64,000 nt of DNA from Luidia sarsii (GCA_949987565.1 OX465103.1:6398989-6462988), one strand, 5' to 3'; positions 47,213-59,060 are shown, numbered from the stretch's first letter. Made by a program: numbers and translations. The notes: generated by a model not told the origin, from the sequence alone.

Positions 47213-48385
47213 AAGATTGCTGGTCTCAGAAGTAGGGCAGTTGGAGCTGCGCAGCCAGGGTATATCCGTCTGGACAGTCTTGCCACGGGCACAGTCCTTG
47301 CGCCGCTCATTGAACTTCTCGTTGATCCTCCGGATGGAATACATGCAGACTGCTGACGCATTGGTGGGCTTCTTTAGGTTGGGCTCCGAGACCGAGAAGG
47401 TCACAAACAGCACTCGCTCGCCGACCGCAAACCCACTGGCTGTGGCCAGTGCCGCTCCCACGCTGACCACGTAGGCCGACTGGGCCACATTGTAGTTGAT
47501 TCCTCCCTTTGTGCACTCCAAGGGGAGCTGGATGTAGGAGTAGTAGCCGATGTCCTGGTGGCATATCTGCGAGATCTTGGTGTGGTAGGTGGGCAGCCCG
47601 ACGGCTTCTATGTCCACCACCTGTACCCCGATGAAGTAGCTGAAGTTTGTATTGGAGAAGCCGTACACGTAATAGATGTTGAAGTCCTTGTCTAAGATTA
47701 AGTCGTAGGGAATGTTGATTTCCAAGGCCTTGAAGATATCCGGGTTCTCCAGGACTTTGAAGAGTTCCGAGCCAGTGTTCGTGACGGGCAGGACACGGCT
47801 GGCTATGGTGGGCACCGCCTTGTCATTCCAGTTGGCGTAGGTGGTGGCCACGTAGAGCACTTCCTCCCCCTTGGGCCCCTCTGCTATGAAGGCGACTGAG
47901 GCACCGTCTGGGGTGTTGGCTGCCACCTCCTCGAAGCTGTTGTTGCCCAGGAGGGCCAGGTTGGTCAGGTTGCGTATGACGCAGCTGCCTTGGTAGATGC
48001 TGCCGCAGACGAACAGCCGTTCCTTGTCGATCACCAGCAGCTTGTTGACGTTGTCTGTCTGGGTGCGGCCGTCGGTGCAGGGGTACGGCGGGGCTGTGCA
48101 GGCCGGGTTGTCCAAGCGAGGGCCCGTGTTGACCGTCTCCTCCACCTGGAGATCGCCCGACAGCCTGTACAGCCAGTTGACCGAGCCCACGTACAGGGAT
48201 CCCGTCCTGGCATCCACGATGATGTTCTTCAGGACGATGTCTCCGCTGTCTGACGAGTGCGACTCCTCAAAGGACTGATACTGGCCGGCCAGCGCCACCA
48301 GCGGCAGGGCCAGATGCCAGAGCAGCAGCCACCAGGCAACGGTCCGAGAGACTCTGCAGGCCCACGACCCAAGTCGCTCCTCCAT
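47213..48385 (-). CDS. Plexin, coding exon 1 (signal peptide and most of sema domain)
   Basis: This 1173-nt exon encodes 391 residues of a plexin, the cell-surface receptor for semaphorins in axon guidance and morphogenesis. The start ATG at 48385 has the context GCAGCCATGG. Residues 1-34 are a signal peptide (VAWWLLLWHLALPLVALA). The sema domain follows, with family landmarks SLYVGSVNWLYRL, KLLVIDKERLFVCGSIYQG, FNIYYVYGFSNTNFSYF, GYYSYIQLPLEC and ASAVCMYSIRRINEKF. Cysteines 96/103, 127/135, 291/347, 365/383 and 275 (partner in exon 2) reproduce the five plexin sema disulfides. Three or more sequons (NLT, NFS, NAS) are present. Spacing favours a type A plexin over B, but this is inference. 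The donor is AATCTT|GTAAGT. A possible longer frame upstream starts only at a non-ATG codon. The exon is clearly GC-richer than its surroundings. Confidence 0.94.
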
Positions 48386-48517
48386 GGCTGCGTAGCTTGC
48401 TTGCTTGCTTGTTATTGACAATGTGGCTGGAGTTCAGGAGCCTGGCATCAGCATGGCAGCGTCTTGCTCACGTGACCCACAAGTCGGAGTTGCCCGTGAC
48501 TTCCCACCCTCACGGAC
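48386..48517 (-). other. Probable 5' untranslated part of plexin exon 1
   Basis: A strong acceptor (a run of about 12 T, then ACTGCAG) ends at 48518, so the coding exon seems to begin at 48517 with 132 nt of leader. This implies a non-coding first exon and promoter further right, not identified. A CTTGCTTGCTTGCTTG repeat lies just upstream of the start codon region (about 48396-48410). Confidence 0.5.
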
Positions 48518-48700
48518 CTGCAGTAAAAAAAAAAAAAAGGTACATTGTACATGTAGATAATACATGCTGCCTTGAACAAAGGGCAATTGCAGGACAAAGC
48601 ACATTGTATCCAACACAAGGTTAGACGCTTGTGCCATTTACTGTGGTACTGATCTATTGACTGACACCACGAGGCAAACAATTTACAAGGGACACACTAT
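48518..48700. other. No gene seen; poly-A run
   Basis: Unique sequence upstream of plexin exon 1 on its strand, with an A-run at about 48526-48538 that is the polypyrimidine tract of the acceptor on minus. Confidence 0.5.
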
Positions 48701-49560
48701 GCATGTACATGTGCATATTGCTGTACATTTACAGTACATTTACAGTAAATGTTGTGTACTGAAAGTACATGTACATGTACATGTACATGTACATGTACAT
48801 GTACATGTACATGTATGTACATGTAGGTACTGTACATGTAATTAGAAAGAAAATTCCATATGCTGAAAAGTCTCCAAAAACAAACAGATCTACCCATGTG
48901 CATGTACATGTACATGTACAAGATGCACATTTACTGTACAGTACAGTGTGTACATGTACTGGCACAAAGACCATGAATCATTGACAACTGCACGACCTGT
49001 ACAGTGTACAAGAATGAATGCGCGTACTGTACATGTCCTTGCATTCAAGCATATTAAAATCTACGTACATGTACACATGTCCATGGAGCTTTTGTCCATC
49101 TATGTACCGTGTGTAACTTTTAAGATAAAAAAATGGTATGGAATTCTGTTTACAAGGTGCATGTCCAACATTTCCATGTACAATGCAATGTTCATGGACA
49201 GTGTGCTTAGACAAGCATGCCACTGTTAAAAATGTACCGGTACATGTAAATGTTCATGTACAGTACCCCGGTACATGATAATTTCAGTCACACACAAAAA
49301 TTGACAAATTGTACAGTGCATGTAAAATACAGTACATGTACTGTACATATGCAGATGTACATACATGTACAGTACATGTACAGTACCAGCGATTGTACGG
49401 TACATGTACATTTGGTGTACATGTACACATACAGATGTACCGGTACATACTGTACAGTACATGTACCAGCGATTGTACGGTACATGTACATGCCAAATAT
49501 ACATGTACACGTATGTACATGTACATGTAGGTACACGTACAGTGTGTATAATTTATTGTA
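48701..49560. repeat. TGTACA hexamer-rich region
   Basis: Hexamers with a pure run at about 48766-48820. Near 49380-49500 a block (CAGCGATTGTACGGTACATG) occurs twice, 82 bp apart. No coding content. Confidence 0.88.
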
Positions 49561-49604
49561 CACCAAAAGACATGTTCCTGATATACTACATTTATCATGG
49601 GGGG

Positions 49605-50975
49605 CCCAGTTTTCGACGGTACGCGTTTTCGACGCTTGGCCTTCTAAGTTCTAACTCACATCGCACGATGAAAACAACTCCGTATAACGATCTCAGACTT
49701 TGTATCTTCCAGTTTGTTTCCTGCTCTTGTCCGTCACCAAAAATGTGGAAAGTTAAGGCTCTTCCGGTAGGCCAAACTCATGTGATTCAAAAAGTTGCTC
49801 TTTTGGGGTCTATTTTCCTAGGTACAAAATTGGCAGTTGCTTCGTAGCTCCAGTTTTCTTTATTGTTGGTCCTAAAGAAAATCTGAGTGTACCATAATAA
49901 ACCCCAACATACGTAGAAAAAAAAAATCACGCAACTTGAGGCAGCCCGTTCTGGGGAAAAACTATGGAGGCTCCTATAGGGCGTCTCACTTATATAATGA
50001 GAAAGTACCATGAAAGAGGAAATGTGTCTCTTGAGTGACATTGGGAAAGGTCAAAACTGAAGAAGCAGTAAGAAAGAGGATTGTGGAGTTTTTTTTAACG
50101 TCACAGAAGAAAACATCAACCAGATAAAAAGTACAACCCCACCAAAAGGGCAAAGAAAAAAGAATCTGCTTCCATGGCTGAATCACAATTAGCTTGGACC
50201 AAGCCGAACAATCACATCCTGCCTCGATGTACATGTATCTTCCGCGGTAGATACCGCCCTTTGCCCCTACCGTATTTCACCTCTATGGTTTACTTGAAAA
50301 TCCAAATTCCAAAATGTATCTTTCAGTTAAATGAACTTCTTTTCACATTTTAAGAAAATTATTCTCAATTTTAATTATTCATTATGGTGATTAAATTTAT
50401 TTCCTTATTATTATTATGGCAACTTTTGATGACTTGAAAAAGGATGGGAAGGAGAGGGTACCATGAAGGGAATGGAGTTGATAGGTGATAACAAAAAGTA
50501 AATCCAACTTCCCCATCTCAAAGTGGCTTAGGGCAATGGGCCACAATTAATGTAAACCAATAAGTTAAGCATAAAATATGAATGTTTTGAGAAAAGTGTT
50601 AGAAGCATTGTTGAAAAAAAGAAAGAAAGATGAACAAACAAAAAACCATACAGGGAAGAATTGTACAGTGCCACACAGCATTTTGAGTTATTTTAAAAAT
50701 ATATTTTGCGTTTGGCTGCACTGGGACACCTTACTAAACACCACCATCGAAAATACATGTCACGATGCTTACTGCGCGGTGCGCCGTGCGCCGTGGACAT
50801 CAACAAAACCAGGTAATCTTACAGAAGTGACAGGCTTGATCAACCTTCTCTATGATTATTCTAAAAGTCTGTGGTGTGGACAAAGTGACTGAGCTCTTTA
50901 AGTGTGATACATGTACTTTCATTCACATTGGTCAGCTTGAAGAAAGACCTTATATCGTCGAAAACCGGTAACTCG
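49605..50975 (+). mobile_element. Non-autonomous DNA transposon, copy B
   Basis: Homologous to 17811-18825 in the opposite orientation. The left end begins CCCAGTTTTCGACGGTACGC; the right end, reversed, contains GGTTTTCGACGATATAAGG. It is about 355 bp longer than copy A overall because it contains 50125-50556, absent from A. The extra segment is AT-rich and non-coding; whether it is an insertion in B or a deletion in A is not decided by two copies. A 104-codon plus frame at 50578-50892 lies in the shared region, is not preserved in copy A by eye and has no motif. Confidence 0.8.
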
Positions 50976-51949
50976 AGGATACATGTATGTAATGTACAGT
51001 ATACTACATGTATGTATATATTAAATTAACACTTTCATTTAGACACCAGCTAATATGAACTTTTGACTCAGTTGCTCAAGTGCAGAGTCACTGGTAAAAA
51101 CAGGCCGTGCATTTATGACTAAGGAACAGGAAAGATCAACATTGTTTTTCTTCCTGTGCCCGTGTTGACACAAGTCATTGGGGCCGGATGCTCAACAGTG
51201 CAAAACGGGGCTCATTCAGGAAGGCTGCTGCAATATGAGGACTGTGGCAAGCACTGCACACAGGCCTGCAGGAGAGGAACTGCACAGGGGCATGGCAGAC
51301 AATTCCGTTGTTGTTTTATTTCTTTGCCCTTGGTCAAAAACCTCCTGCTTGTCAGTACATGGATCCTCAATAGACCGTGGGACAAGTGCCCAAAAGTGCT
51401 TGTTGCGTGGCTCAACTCACGCGCCTACTTTCTATTTACACAATCCGACAGAAATAAATATAGTATCCCACTTACAGGTTGTTCTTTTTCTCAACTCTTG
51501 CACGTTAATGAGCTAGAATGAAAAAACGATGTGTATTTCTTCGTTTATTTCTTACGGAATGTGCCTAAAAATCAACGTAGTCTGGTGCTATTAAAATCCA
51601 TACAATGACGTCTGGGAACCAGCGACAGCTCTCACGTGACCGACCATTTGTTTACGTGAATTCAGCCGTCGAGTGGAGACTACTAGTACTAGTACTACAT
51701 GTGCTTAGAAGTATTGAGAGTTTTCTGCGAACATACGGCTGTGTTGTCTGTTTTCAGGGCCACAAATGTCACTGACGGAGTAGAAGCAACACTAAAGCAA
51801 TCAAACTAAAGCACGTTATTGTTGTAGTTCCCATATCACGCGATTTTTTCGGAAAACATACAAGACCGAGATCGTTTTTACCTGCCGCAACTCGTACTAT
51901 GCACTTCCGTGCTACGTACACATTGAATTGCAGTGTCGTGCATTCTGAT
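50976..51949. other. No gene assigned
   Basis: Unique sequence. Two overlapping plus frames at 51156-51521 lack recognisable motifs. The part from about 51640 is relatively rich in CpG and could be promoter-proximal to the candidate gene that starts at 51996. Confidence 0.35.
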
Positions 51950-51995
51950 CAGCTGGACCGCAGTCCATACTATCGTGCCAGCTTTTAGTTTTAGT

Positions 51996-52057
51996 ATGGC
52001 GTGGGGAAGGCACCACTGCACCGTCAGTTCTGCCGATTACGGCATTCAACATCGGAG
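51996..52057 (+). CDS. Candidate first coding exon of an unnamed small gene
   Basis: I do not recognise the product. An ATG at 51996 with A at -3 and G at +4 opens 20 codons (MAWGRHHCTVSSADYGIQHR) followed by a strong donor AG|GTAGGT. If spliced to the acceptor TTCTTCGTGCAG at 52854, the frame continues for 76 codons to a TGA at 53081-53083, giving about 96 residues. If the intermediate exon candidate 52396-52465 is included instead, the frame stops after 13 more codons. No domain is visible in the joined product. Support is only the splice signals and start context. Confidence 0.25.
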
Positions 52058-52189
52058 GTAGGTTGTGTTTGTTATGATATCTTGTGTCACACTCTTAAAA
52101 AGATCCATGTTAAACATTTCCCTTTCTGCTGTGCTTTTGCCATTGTTGCAGGGCATTGTTTTTGCTAGGGCCTGTCCCATTGCTACTAT

Positions 52190-52365
52190 ACTAGGCTACT
52201 ACTAATACTAGTAGGCCCTACTACTACTAGTACTAGTACTAGTAGGCCTACTAGTAGTAGTACTACTGAGTAGTATAGTAGTAGTATAGTAGTACTACTG
52301 GGTAATAATAGTAACTACTACTACTAGTGCTATATACTAGTACTAGTACTAGTAGTACTATCTTA
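52190..52365. repeat. TAC/GTA/TAG triplet cluster with self-complementarity
   Basis: About 175 bp composed of ACTAGT, TACTAC and GTAGTA triplets in both orientations, so the strand can fold on itself extensively. A smaller patch lies at 51680-51700. It falls between the candidate exon 1 and exon 2 of the unnamed gene. Confidence 0.85.
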
Positions 52366-52395
52366 GAGCATGTAGATTGTAGATTATTTTTTCAG

Positions 52396-52465
52396 GATGC
52401 AATCAAATGTTTCCTTGGATGCACAAAGAAATTAATAGCACTGGCCTGGGAAAGGATTAATCTTG
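52396..52465 (+). CDS. Candidate internal exon
   Basis: A 70-nt segment bounded by TTATTTTTTCAG (ending 52395) and AATCTTG|GTGAGC (52466). One frame is fully open (DAIKCFLGCTKKLIALAWER…), but that frame does not match the phase of the candidate exon at 51996. It may be an untranslated or alternative exon. Unassigned. Confidence 0.2.
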
Positions 52466-52854
52466 GTGAGCTTTTAATCTTAATTTTAATGGCAACGAAT
52501 TTAAAGTGAGATTTGAAACTGCATGTGGACATGGTAGGAAGATTGGTTTCAACCACGGCTACATCACATCAGTGTCTCTCAAGAAGAGATGTGGTTCAGA
52601 AAAGGACCGGTGATCGAGTACATTACTAAAAAAAATCTTTTTTTGAATTATTTCAACATGGTGTAACTTCAAATCACAAATCAGAATTTTAAGTCGGAAG
52701 TGTGGAACAAATGATTCTAGCATTATCCCAAAATTTCCGAATTGATTAAAAATTAATAAAGATCACTTGCTGATTGTTCCAACTGTTTGTTTTTGTCATT
52801 GAAATAAAAACCCTCATTTTGATTTTCTCTGTGGCTCCACTTTTCTTCGTGCAG

Positions 52855-53083
52855 GTACAAGTCACAGCTAACACCGCATGCGGCTTGGATCTGTGACATC
52901 CCTTCGTGTATCCATGCAGTATGGGCAACTGAACTTCAAATCTGGAAAAGGGAGACTACCCGTAGCTGGTCCTGGCATATTATACGGGCACCCAGCTTGC
53001 TTGACACTAATCATCAACATTGCTGGACAACACTTTTAAAGCTTGTATGGCTCGGCACCACTTTTCCCGTGTCCCTCCATTGA
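52855..53083 (+). CDS. Candidate terminal exon of the unnamed small gene
   Basis: The segment follows GCTCCACTTTTCTTCGTGCAG-type acceptor sequence ending at 52854. In the phase set by the exon at 51996-52057 it is open for 75 codons to the stop at 53081. It contains cysteine/tryptophan-rich parts (AAWICDIPSCIHAVWATEL) without a known pattern. It could equally be chance. Confidence 0.2.
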
Positions 53084-53760
53084 ATGCAATTTCAGCTGTT
53101 GTGGGTTATTTCATACCAAGTGCATGTATCTATCAATAACAAAATTGCAGGGCTCACAGCCAGTAACATTTATAGTAAATTCTGATGAATGCAAAGTGGT
53201 AGCTTGAGAGTTCATGTTTCCTGTAATGTACCGGTATTTGCCAGATGACTATTAGTTTCAAAAGGTAGCACATTTTATGCATCTATCTGTTTATATTTGG
53301 GAAAATTAGAGAATGGAAATCTAGACAAAATATTCAATATTTTAGAGACGTGGCTTTAATACTTGTCATCCTTTTATACATACATACTACATACATACAT
53401 GTGTATACCAAATATTATACAGTTTTCAGTATTTTTCAATACAAAAGTAAATGGGTGAGATTGATGTCAAACACTGCATACTCCTATTAATCTGTGATTT
53501 ACTGTCTGCAGTGAACAATCTTGTTGCAGAAATTGTTTACTGCAAAAAGTCTTCACTTCAGACAAAATCCATTTTCCTTTTTATTTTTGATAAGCCATGT
53601 AAATCAAAAACATCATGTTATATCTAACACCATGTAAATGGATTTGACACATTGATTAAACTCTTGTTTAAAAAAACAAATTTGGTTTGGTCTTATAATC
53701 TCTACATAGACTACCAGTTGGTGGGAGAAATTTGCCTCAGCTTTTCAGGTTTTTTCATCA
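53084..53760. other. No gene seen
   Basis: AT-rich unique sequence; nothing recognisable. Confidence 0.45.
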
Positions 53761-54063
53761 CTATCCACGAGAATCCACTAAATCTACTAAATCTTTGCCA
53801 TTAACACTGAGGAGAAAAGCTTCATCCTTCCGATGTGCAGCCTTGAGGAGCAAACCTCCTGTCTTGGTCTCGCTTCGTACTGTCGTACAAGTTGCTGAAG
53901 TCTTCTCTTCCTCATCAGCAGATCTGTCTGCCACTGATAGCAACGACAGATGATGCATTTTTGTGGAAGGCTGGAAGTGCATGTCTCCTGTCAGAAGTGG
54001 ATACCCCTGCCCCTTTGAATACAGGAAACATTTTTCAGTAGGTGGTAGGATGTCATCCCTCAT
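53761..54063 (-). CDS. Unassigned 100-codon frame, possible terminal exon
   Basis: I do not recognise this product. An ATG at 54063 opens 100 codons ending in a TAG at 53761. A splice-acceptor-like TAGTTGTGCAG sits four bases before the ATG, so it could instead be a terminal exon whose frame continues upstream. The composition is protein-like, with a serine/acidic segment (VADRSADEEEKTSATCTTVR) and a basic-hydrophobic end (KDEAFLLSVNGKDLVDLVD). There is no signal peptide, membrane segment or repeat. The antisense frame (53732-53953) is taken as its shadow. No poly-A signal is seen close downstream. Confidence 0.25.
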   Translation of the reverse strand: MRDDILPPTEKCFLYSKGQGYPLLTGDMHFQPSTKMHHLSLLSVADRSADEEEKTSATCTTVRSETKTGGLLLKAAHRKDEAFLLSVNGKDLVDLVDSRG

Positions 54064-55560
54064 TTGACTGCACAACTAGAACAAACAAAAGAAGTATTTC
54101 TGAAAATGTCAATGAGTTCTTTTCTAACATGTCTAATGTCACATATTTTGTCATTTGACCAATGTGGTTCCATAACAAAAACAAAATGCATGGGTCCTTT
54201 GAGCTACATTTCTGTGCCAGTAAATGTAGCTCAAAGCATTAAACTCAACTGTCGGTAAATTGTTTAGGAAAGGATTCCAACGACATAATTCGAAAATAAT
54301 GTAAATATTTGAAATTATGGAAACTTGAGCATTGTTTCTCTTTGCAGGCATTAAGTCAAATATCAAGGTAATTTTTTTTAAAATAATATTGGACTGTATG
54401 TATTTCTTGTTTGTTTGGCTTCTCCATGGCTCTGAGTGAATTACCCCATGTCCCGTGCAAATAGCTTCTAATCTAATTGTTCTATTCTATTTTCCTTCCT
54501 CCATGCCCATATGATTATGAATATGATATGGATGGGTGTAGTAAAATAAAACCACGAAAATTAAGAAAACACACGTGTTATAGGTCATTTATTGTTTTTC
54601 GACAATGCCATCTAACACGAGATCGACCATCGAGGTAGAAACTAAGCTCCATAGTCCGACATGTATCGTCATAAAAACATAATAAGTTAGGCTTACCGGT
54701 GTCCTGTCATTGTGTCATTTCTGTCAATGCAGTGCAGTGTGGGAGCTGGGAGTGGGACCATGTCCATGATTGCATGATGAATGATTGATGGAACTGGAAG
54801 TTGGAACGTCAAGACTCGTTTGCAGTTGCACCTCTGTTGCTACTTCGGAACACGGACAAAAAAATTGCTGCCATATGACCATCGTTACGGGACGCCACCT
54901 TGGATTTCGCTATGTAACGTTGCTCCCAAACGTCATCATATACATGTGTATGTTAAAATACGATCGGGACGTAGACCAGACTATAATGTCTCAGCCATGT
55001 ACGGCAATTAAAAAACTATACTTTTCCGTTGATATTTCTTGTTCTATACAATAACGTGCAAGAAAATCTCAAAAGAACATCCACCAATCCATTTTCCCGA
55101 TTTTTTGACAACAGTTTGTCTGACTATCAGTTGGCCGTCTGAGTTGAGCACGATCAATTAAAAAACGGTAAGCTTTTTCGATTTGGCCCACGGTCTACAA
55201 CATGTCTTTTTCAAATCCTTGACTGAGAACAATGTACATGTAGGTTTGACTCAGTTGACTGCCATTCCTCTCACTGACCTTCGCAGCTTTAAACATTATC
55301 CAAACACAGGACTGGGGAAGGCAACGATTTTTGAGGTATCCTGTTTTGACCAAGAGAACAATGCTTCGACTTGGAAGGGGCAGGGGTGGGGGAGGGAACC
55401 ACAAGACTGGATTCTCTACATTAGCTGCTACAGTAGGTGATGCAAAAGCAGTTCGAGTTAAAGCAAAAATGAACACAAAATGAAAACAACCGAAAAAAAA
55501 AAAAATGACTAGATAAACCGGTCCTCCCCAAAAAATGGAAAGTGCTTTATTCTTGTAAGA
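54064..55560. other. No gene assigned
   Basis: Unique sequence. A 20-nt segment at 54348-54367 is bounded by TTTCTCTTTGCAG and AAG|GTAATT and could be a micro-exon, but nothing ties it to a frame. The block 54780-54960 is GC-richer with moderate frames on plus; no motif is recognised. Confidence 0.35.
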
Positions 55561-55670
55561 ACAAAGTGCACACGTGCACATGTACAGGATGGTACATGTA
55601 CGTGTACATGTACATGAACACGTATACATACCGGTACATGTATACATGTATGTACTAGCACTGTGACATC
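55561..55670. repeat. TGTACA hexamer cluster
   Basis: Hexamer-rich cluster including CCGGTACATG variants. Confidence 0.8.
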
Positions 55671-56180
55671 CCGGTTATTTTTAATTTATGTGTACATGCA
55701 CAGCAGAGCAAGCATGCACACACAATGTCCATGCACATTGTGAGTGCACAGATGTACATGTATGCACACACAGTGCATGTGCATTACAGACAGGTCATTA
55801 AACTTTTAATTAATAAGACTAATGCCAATGTGTGCACGCGACACGCACACATACTGGTACATGTGATTGTCCATCTCAGGCCAGCCAAGAGATGGAGGTC
55901 GGCCTGGGCCAGAATCCATTGGCTTTGGCGGCTGGCTAACAGGTGTTGGGAAACGGAAATCGATAGGAATTTTCACACTTTTTTGCACTCTGACAATGAC
56001 TCCGTACATTGGACAGGGTGGGAGCAGAAGGGTGGGAGAGGGGAAAAAAAGGCGGAGGTGGTCAGAGACTTGGGGTGAATGGAGAGGGACAGTGCAGGTG
56101 ACAGAAAAAACACATTTCTCCATGGGCTCATTAAGTTCATCAAGACAACTTGTTAAAAAAAAGAGTCGCCATTGTCCTCA
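55671..56180. other. No gene seen
   Basis: Unique sequence. Plus frames at 55725-56259 include low-complexity Arg/Glu/Gly stretches and have no recognisable motif. Confidence 0.4.
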
Positions 56181-56850
56181 CAGTGTATACCGGTACATAC
56201 ATGTACAGTACATGTACATGTACATGTTAACATGTACATGTACATGTAGCTCACATTAAGGGTGGAGTGGAGTTGAACACTTTTGGCACAGTATCATGGA
56301 AGTTGCCAATTACACACTGTACATGTACAAATGTATGCAGTCAGTCACTCTATTTACAGCATGTATGTTTTTGGGGGGCCGCTTGGCTTCTTGGTGAAAC
56401 AAGCACACCTGCCTTAGGGTTCCTGTTATGAACACGTACATGTGCAGTACTGCACATGTACATGTACATGTATGTACATGTATGTAGAGTAGTCAGTACA
56501 TGTACTGTACATAATGCAGCAAGATTTCTTAACATTTGATAGAAGCTTTATAATATGGAATACATGATTAATTACAGATGATCACAGATCACTAATTTTA
56601 CCAGTAGTGTTGGTGTCTAATATTTTGGTACCGTTATACAATGTATATCATTTAATACAACAAATTGTTGCAGACTGCAATTGTAGGCCTATAATTAATT
56701 TCATTAGGAACTGAAGGGTGTGTACAAAATGTGGTACATGTATAGGCCCTACATGTTGCAACTTCACTAATGTGATTGATTTGACGTGTACATGTAATAT
56801 CAACATGACAATTGTGTGCTACATACCATGTACAATGTACAATGTACATG
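56181..56850. repeat. Hexamer clusters and unique AT-rich sequence
   Basis: Hexamer clusters at 56190-56250 and 56440-56515, then AT-rich unique sequence. Confidence 0.7.
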
Positions 56851-57500
56851 TGTAGCTATTACATGTAGCTAAACACCTCATAAATCATGTAAACGCAGTT
56901 CATGTACATGTACATGTACATGTACTGTACCACACCGTACATGTACCCTAACACACATACCGCTAGTAAGGTACACATGTACACCATAAAAGTACATGTA
57001 CATGTACAATGTACATGTACATGTGTAGCTAGGACATGTACATGTAGCTAAACACCTCATAAAATCATGTAAACGCAGTTCATGTACATGTACCACACCG
57101 TACATGTACATGTACCCTCACACACATACCAGTAGTACGGAACACCATTTAAGTACATGTACATGTACATGTACATGTGTAGCTAGTACATGTACTGTAC
57201 ATGTAGCTAAACACCTCATAAATCATGTAATTAAACGCAGTTCATGTACATGTACTGTACCACACCGTACTGTACATGTACCCTAACACACATACCGGTA
57301 ATACGGAACACCATTAAAGTACATGTACATGTGTAGCCTGCTAGTACATGTAGATAAACACCTCATAAATCATGTAAACGCAGTTCATGTATGTAACAGT
57401 ACATGTACATGTACTGTACCACACCATACATGTACATGTACCCTAACAGTAACACACATACCGGTAGTACGTACTACGGAACACCATTAAAGTACATGTA
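56850..57500 (+). repeat. Tandem array, four units of about 146-179 bp
   Basis: The phrase TAAACACCTCATAAATCATG followed by TAAACGCAGTTCATGTA occurs at 56869, 57048, 57207 and 57353. Each unit then contains a TGTACA run, TACCACACCGTACATGTACC, CTAACACACATACC and an ACACCATTAAAGTACATG part. Unit length varies mainly by the number of hexamers in it. Confidence 0.92.
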
Positions 57501-57664
57501 CTGTACAAATGTGTCTGCTTTACTGTACAGGTGTTGTACAGGTACATGTATTTTATACAAATGTATGTACTGTACAATTGTACATGTGATTTTATATTTA
57601 AAGTACTATAGTAATACAGTAGGGCCTACTCCGTATGAAAAAATATATATCACAAACTGCTTAC

Positions 57665-57732
57665 TGTACTTGACTAGAATGACCAAGATGGCAATGATAA
57701 GGATGGCAATGACATTCATGACTTCTCTTGGT
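57665..57732 (-). CDS. Candidate exon encoding a membrane-spanning segment
   Basis: On the minus strand, after an acceptor-like AAATTTCCCAG (57737-57733), one frame reads PREVMNVIAILIIAILVILV followed by KY and a donor-like GTAAGC at 57664. A 17-residue hydrophobic core with charged borders would suit a transmembrane helix. The DNA is partly repetitive (GGCAATGA twice), so the hydrophobic run may be accidental. A further open minus segment with AG borders lies at about 57779-57834, only 46 bp away, too close for a normal intron. Gene identity is unknown. Confidence 0.2.
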
Positions 57733-58020
57733 CTGGGAAATTTGGCATCAGTTGCATAATTATGTGCAATGTCTGTACCTGCTCATCGTTTTCTTAAATG
57801 AATCGACGAGGCCGATCCTGAACCATTCTCAGCTGGCACGGGCAGTAGGTGATCCCTGCGCCTGCCTGCCTGCCTGCCTGCCTCTCCTCTCCAGCGGCAA
57901 TTTGGGATGGGTAGGAAGGAAGGATGTCCTGGCAACACTAGTGGCCTAGGGCCCATTCCGTCTGCCCCCATTCAGCTGCCACTAAAATTGGGAGGTGTTG
58001 ACACAAACTGTCCGTGCTAG

Positions 58021-58075
58021 CAAATTGGCTTCCATTAAATGAAGACGAAGACATTGATGCAGAGAAGCCGCCAAG
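58021..58075 (+). CDS. Candidate short coding exon
   Basis: Bounded by CCGTGCTAG (weak acceptor, ending 58020) and CCAAG|GTACAG. In one frame it reads ANWLPLNEDEDIDAEKPPR, strongly acidic and coding-like, ending in phase 2. It cannot join directly to the candidate exon at 60395 because phases disagree. I cannot assign a family. Confidence 0.2.
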
Positions 58076-59060
58076 GTACAGTACGTACTGTACTGTACAT
58101 GGGTCCAAGTACATGTACAGGGCTCATGACAAGCAGTATCGCATCACAGTTTGCGACACAAATCAGCTTTGTTGCAATACAAATTACCATAATGTATCGC
58201 ATTTTTTTGCGATGCAAAAATATTAATGTTGAAACACATTATATATGGTCTAATTATTCATACCGTCCAACAAAATCACTTGATCGTTTCTAGTGACGAT
58301 CAAAATGTTCTAAAAGTCCGTCTTCCATTACCATGTATTGTACTCTCCGTCGCATGGTCGCGCTGATCGTATGCATGTGTACATTGCGGATCACGGTCAG
58401 CTATCCAAACCAACAAAGTCTTCAACCAAGACTAGTGCAGTAATGGGGAACCACTACGCAATGAAAAAAGCTGTCATAAAATCACATCGTCGTGGTGTTA
58501 CCGGATGTGATAAGACAGTGGAAATACAATGTATAAGTGGAAAGGGTGATCAGTGGAAATATGTTTATATTTTATAAGAAAAAAGACACAAGACACAGGT
58601 TTGACATTTTATGTACAATACAGAAAGTTTTTTCTGTACAACAGTTCTTTAAAAAAAAAACGCATGTGAGTGCGATCAGACTTTTGCACGGCACTTTACA
58701 GTACATGTACATTGTACAATGTGTTGTACATGTAGTGTAAAGTACATGTATGCATGCAACACGTGCAAGTTTTGACAGCTAGCTATCATCATGGCGAAAC
58801 TTGTGAAACCTGTCAAGTTTACCACAGTGAAGAGATGAGAAAATGATGCGGGGATTGCAGGGCAATTGAGCAGTCGTAAGGTTGTGTGACTAAAATATCA
58901 TGTGCTGTACAATGTATGTTCCAAGCATAAAGGTAGCATAAATTTTTCTCGCAACTTTGAACAGTGAAACCTTAGAAGTTCGATGGAGTGGACAATCTTT
59001 TATTCATTAGATAGTGGAAACACGGGCTGTTAATGTTATTCAGACTTATTCTGTACCAAA
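58076..59060. other. No gene assigned
   Basis: Mostly unique sequence. At 58680-58692 the phrase ACTTTTGCACGGCAC resembles the inner/outer end of the mini-mariner at 38235 (ACTTTTGCACGGTAG), so a related, degraded element end may be present; the opposite end was not found. A 79-codon plus frame at 58338-58577 has no motif. Confidence 0.35.

Noticed and set aside
47990..48278. Plus-strand frames antisense to plexin exon 1
   Set aside because: GC-rich shadows of the plexin coding frame.
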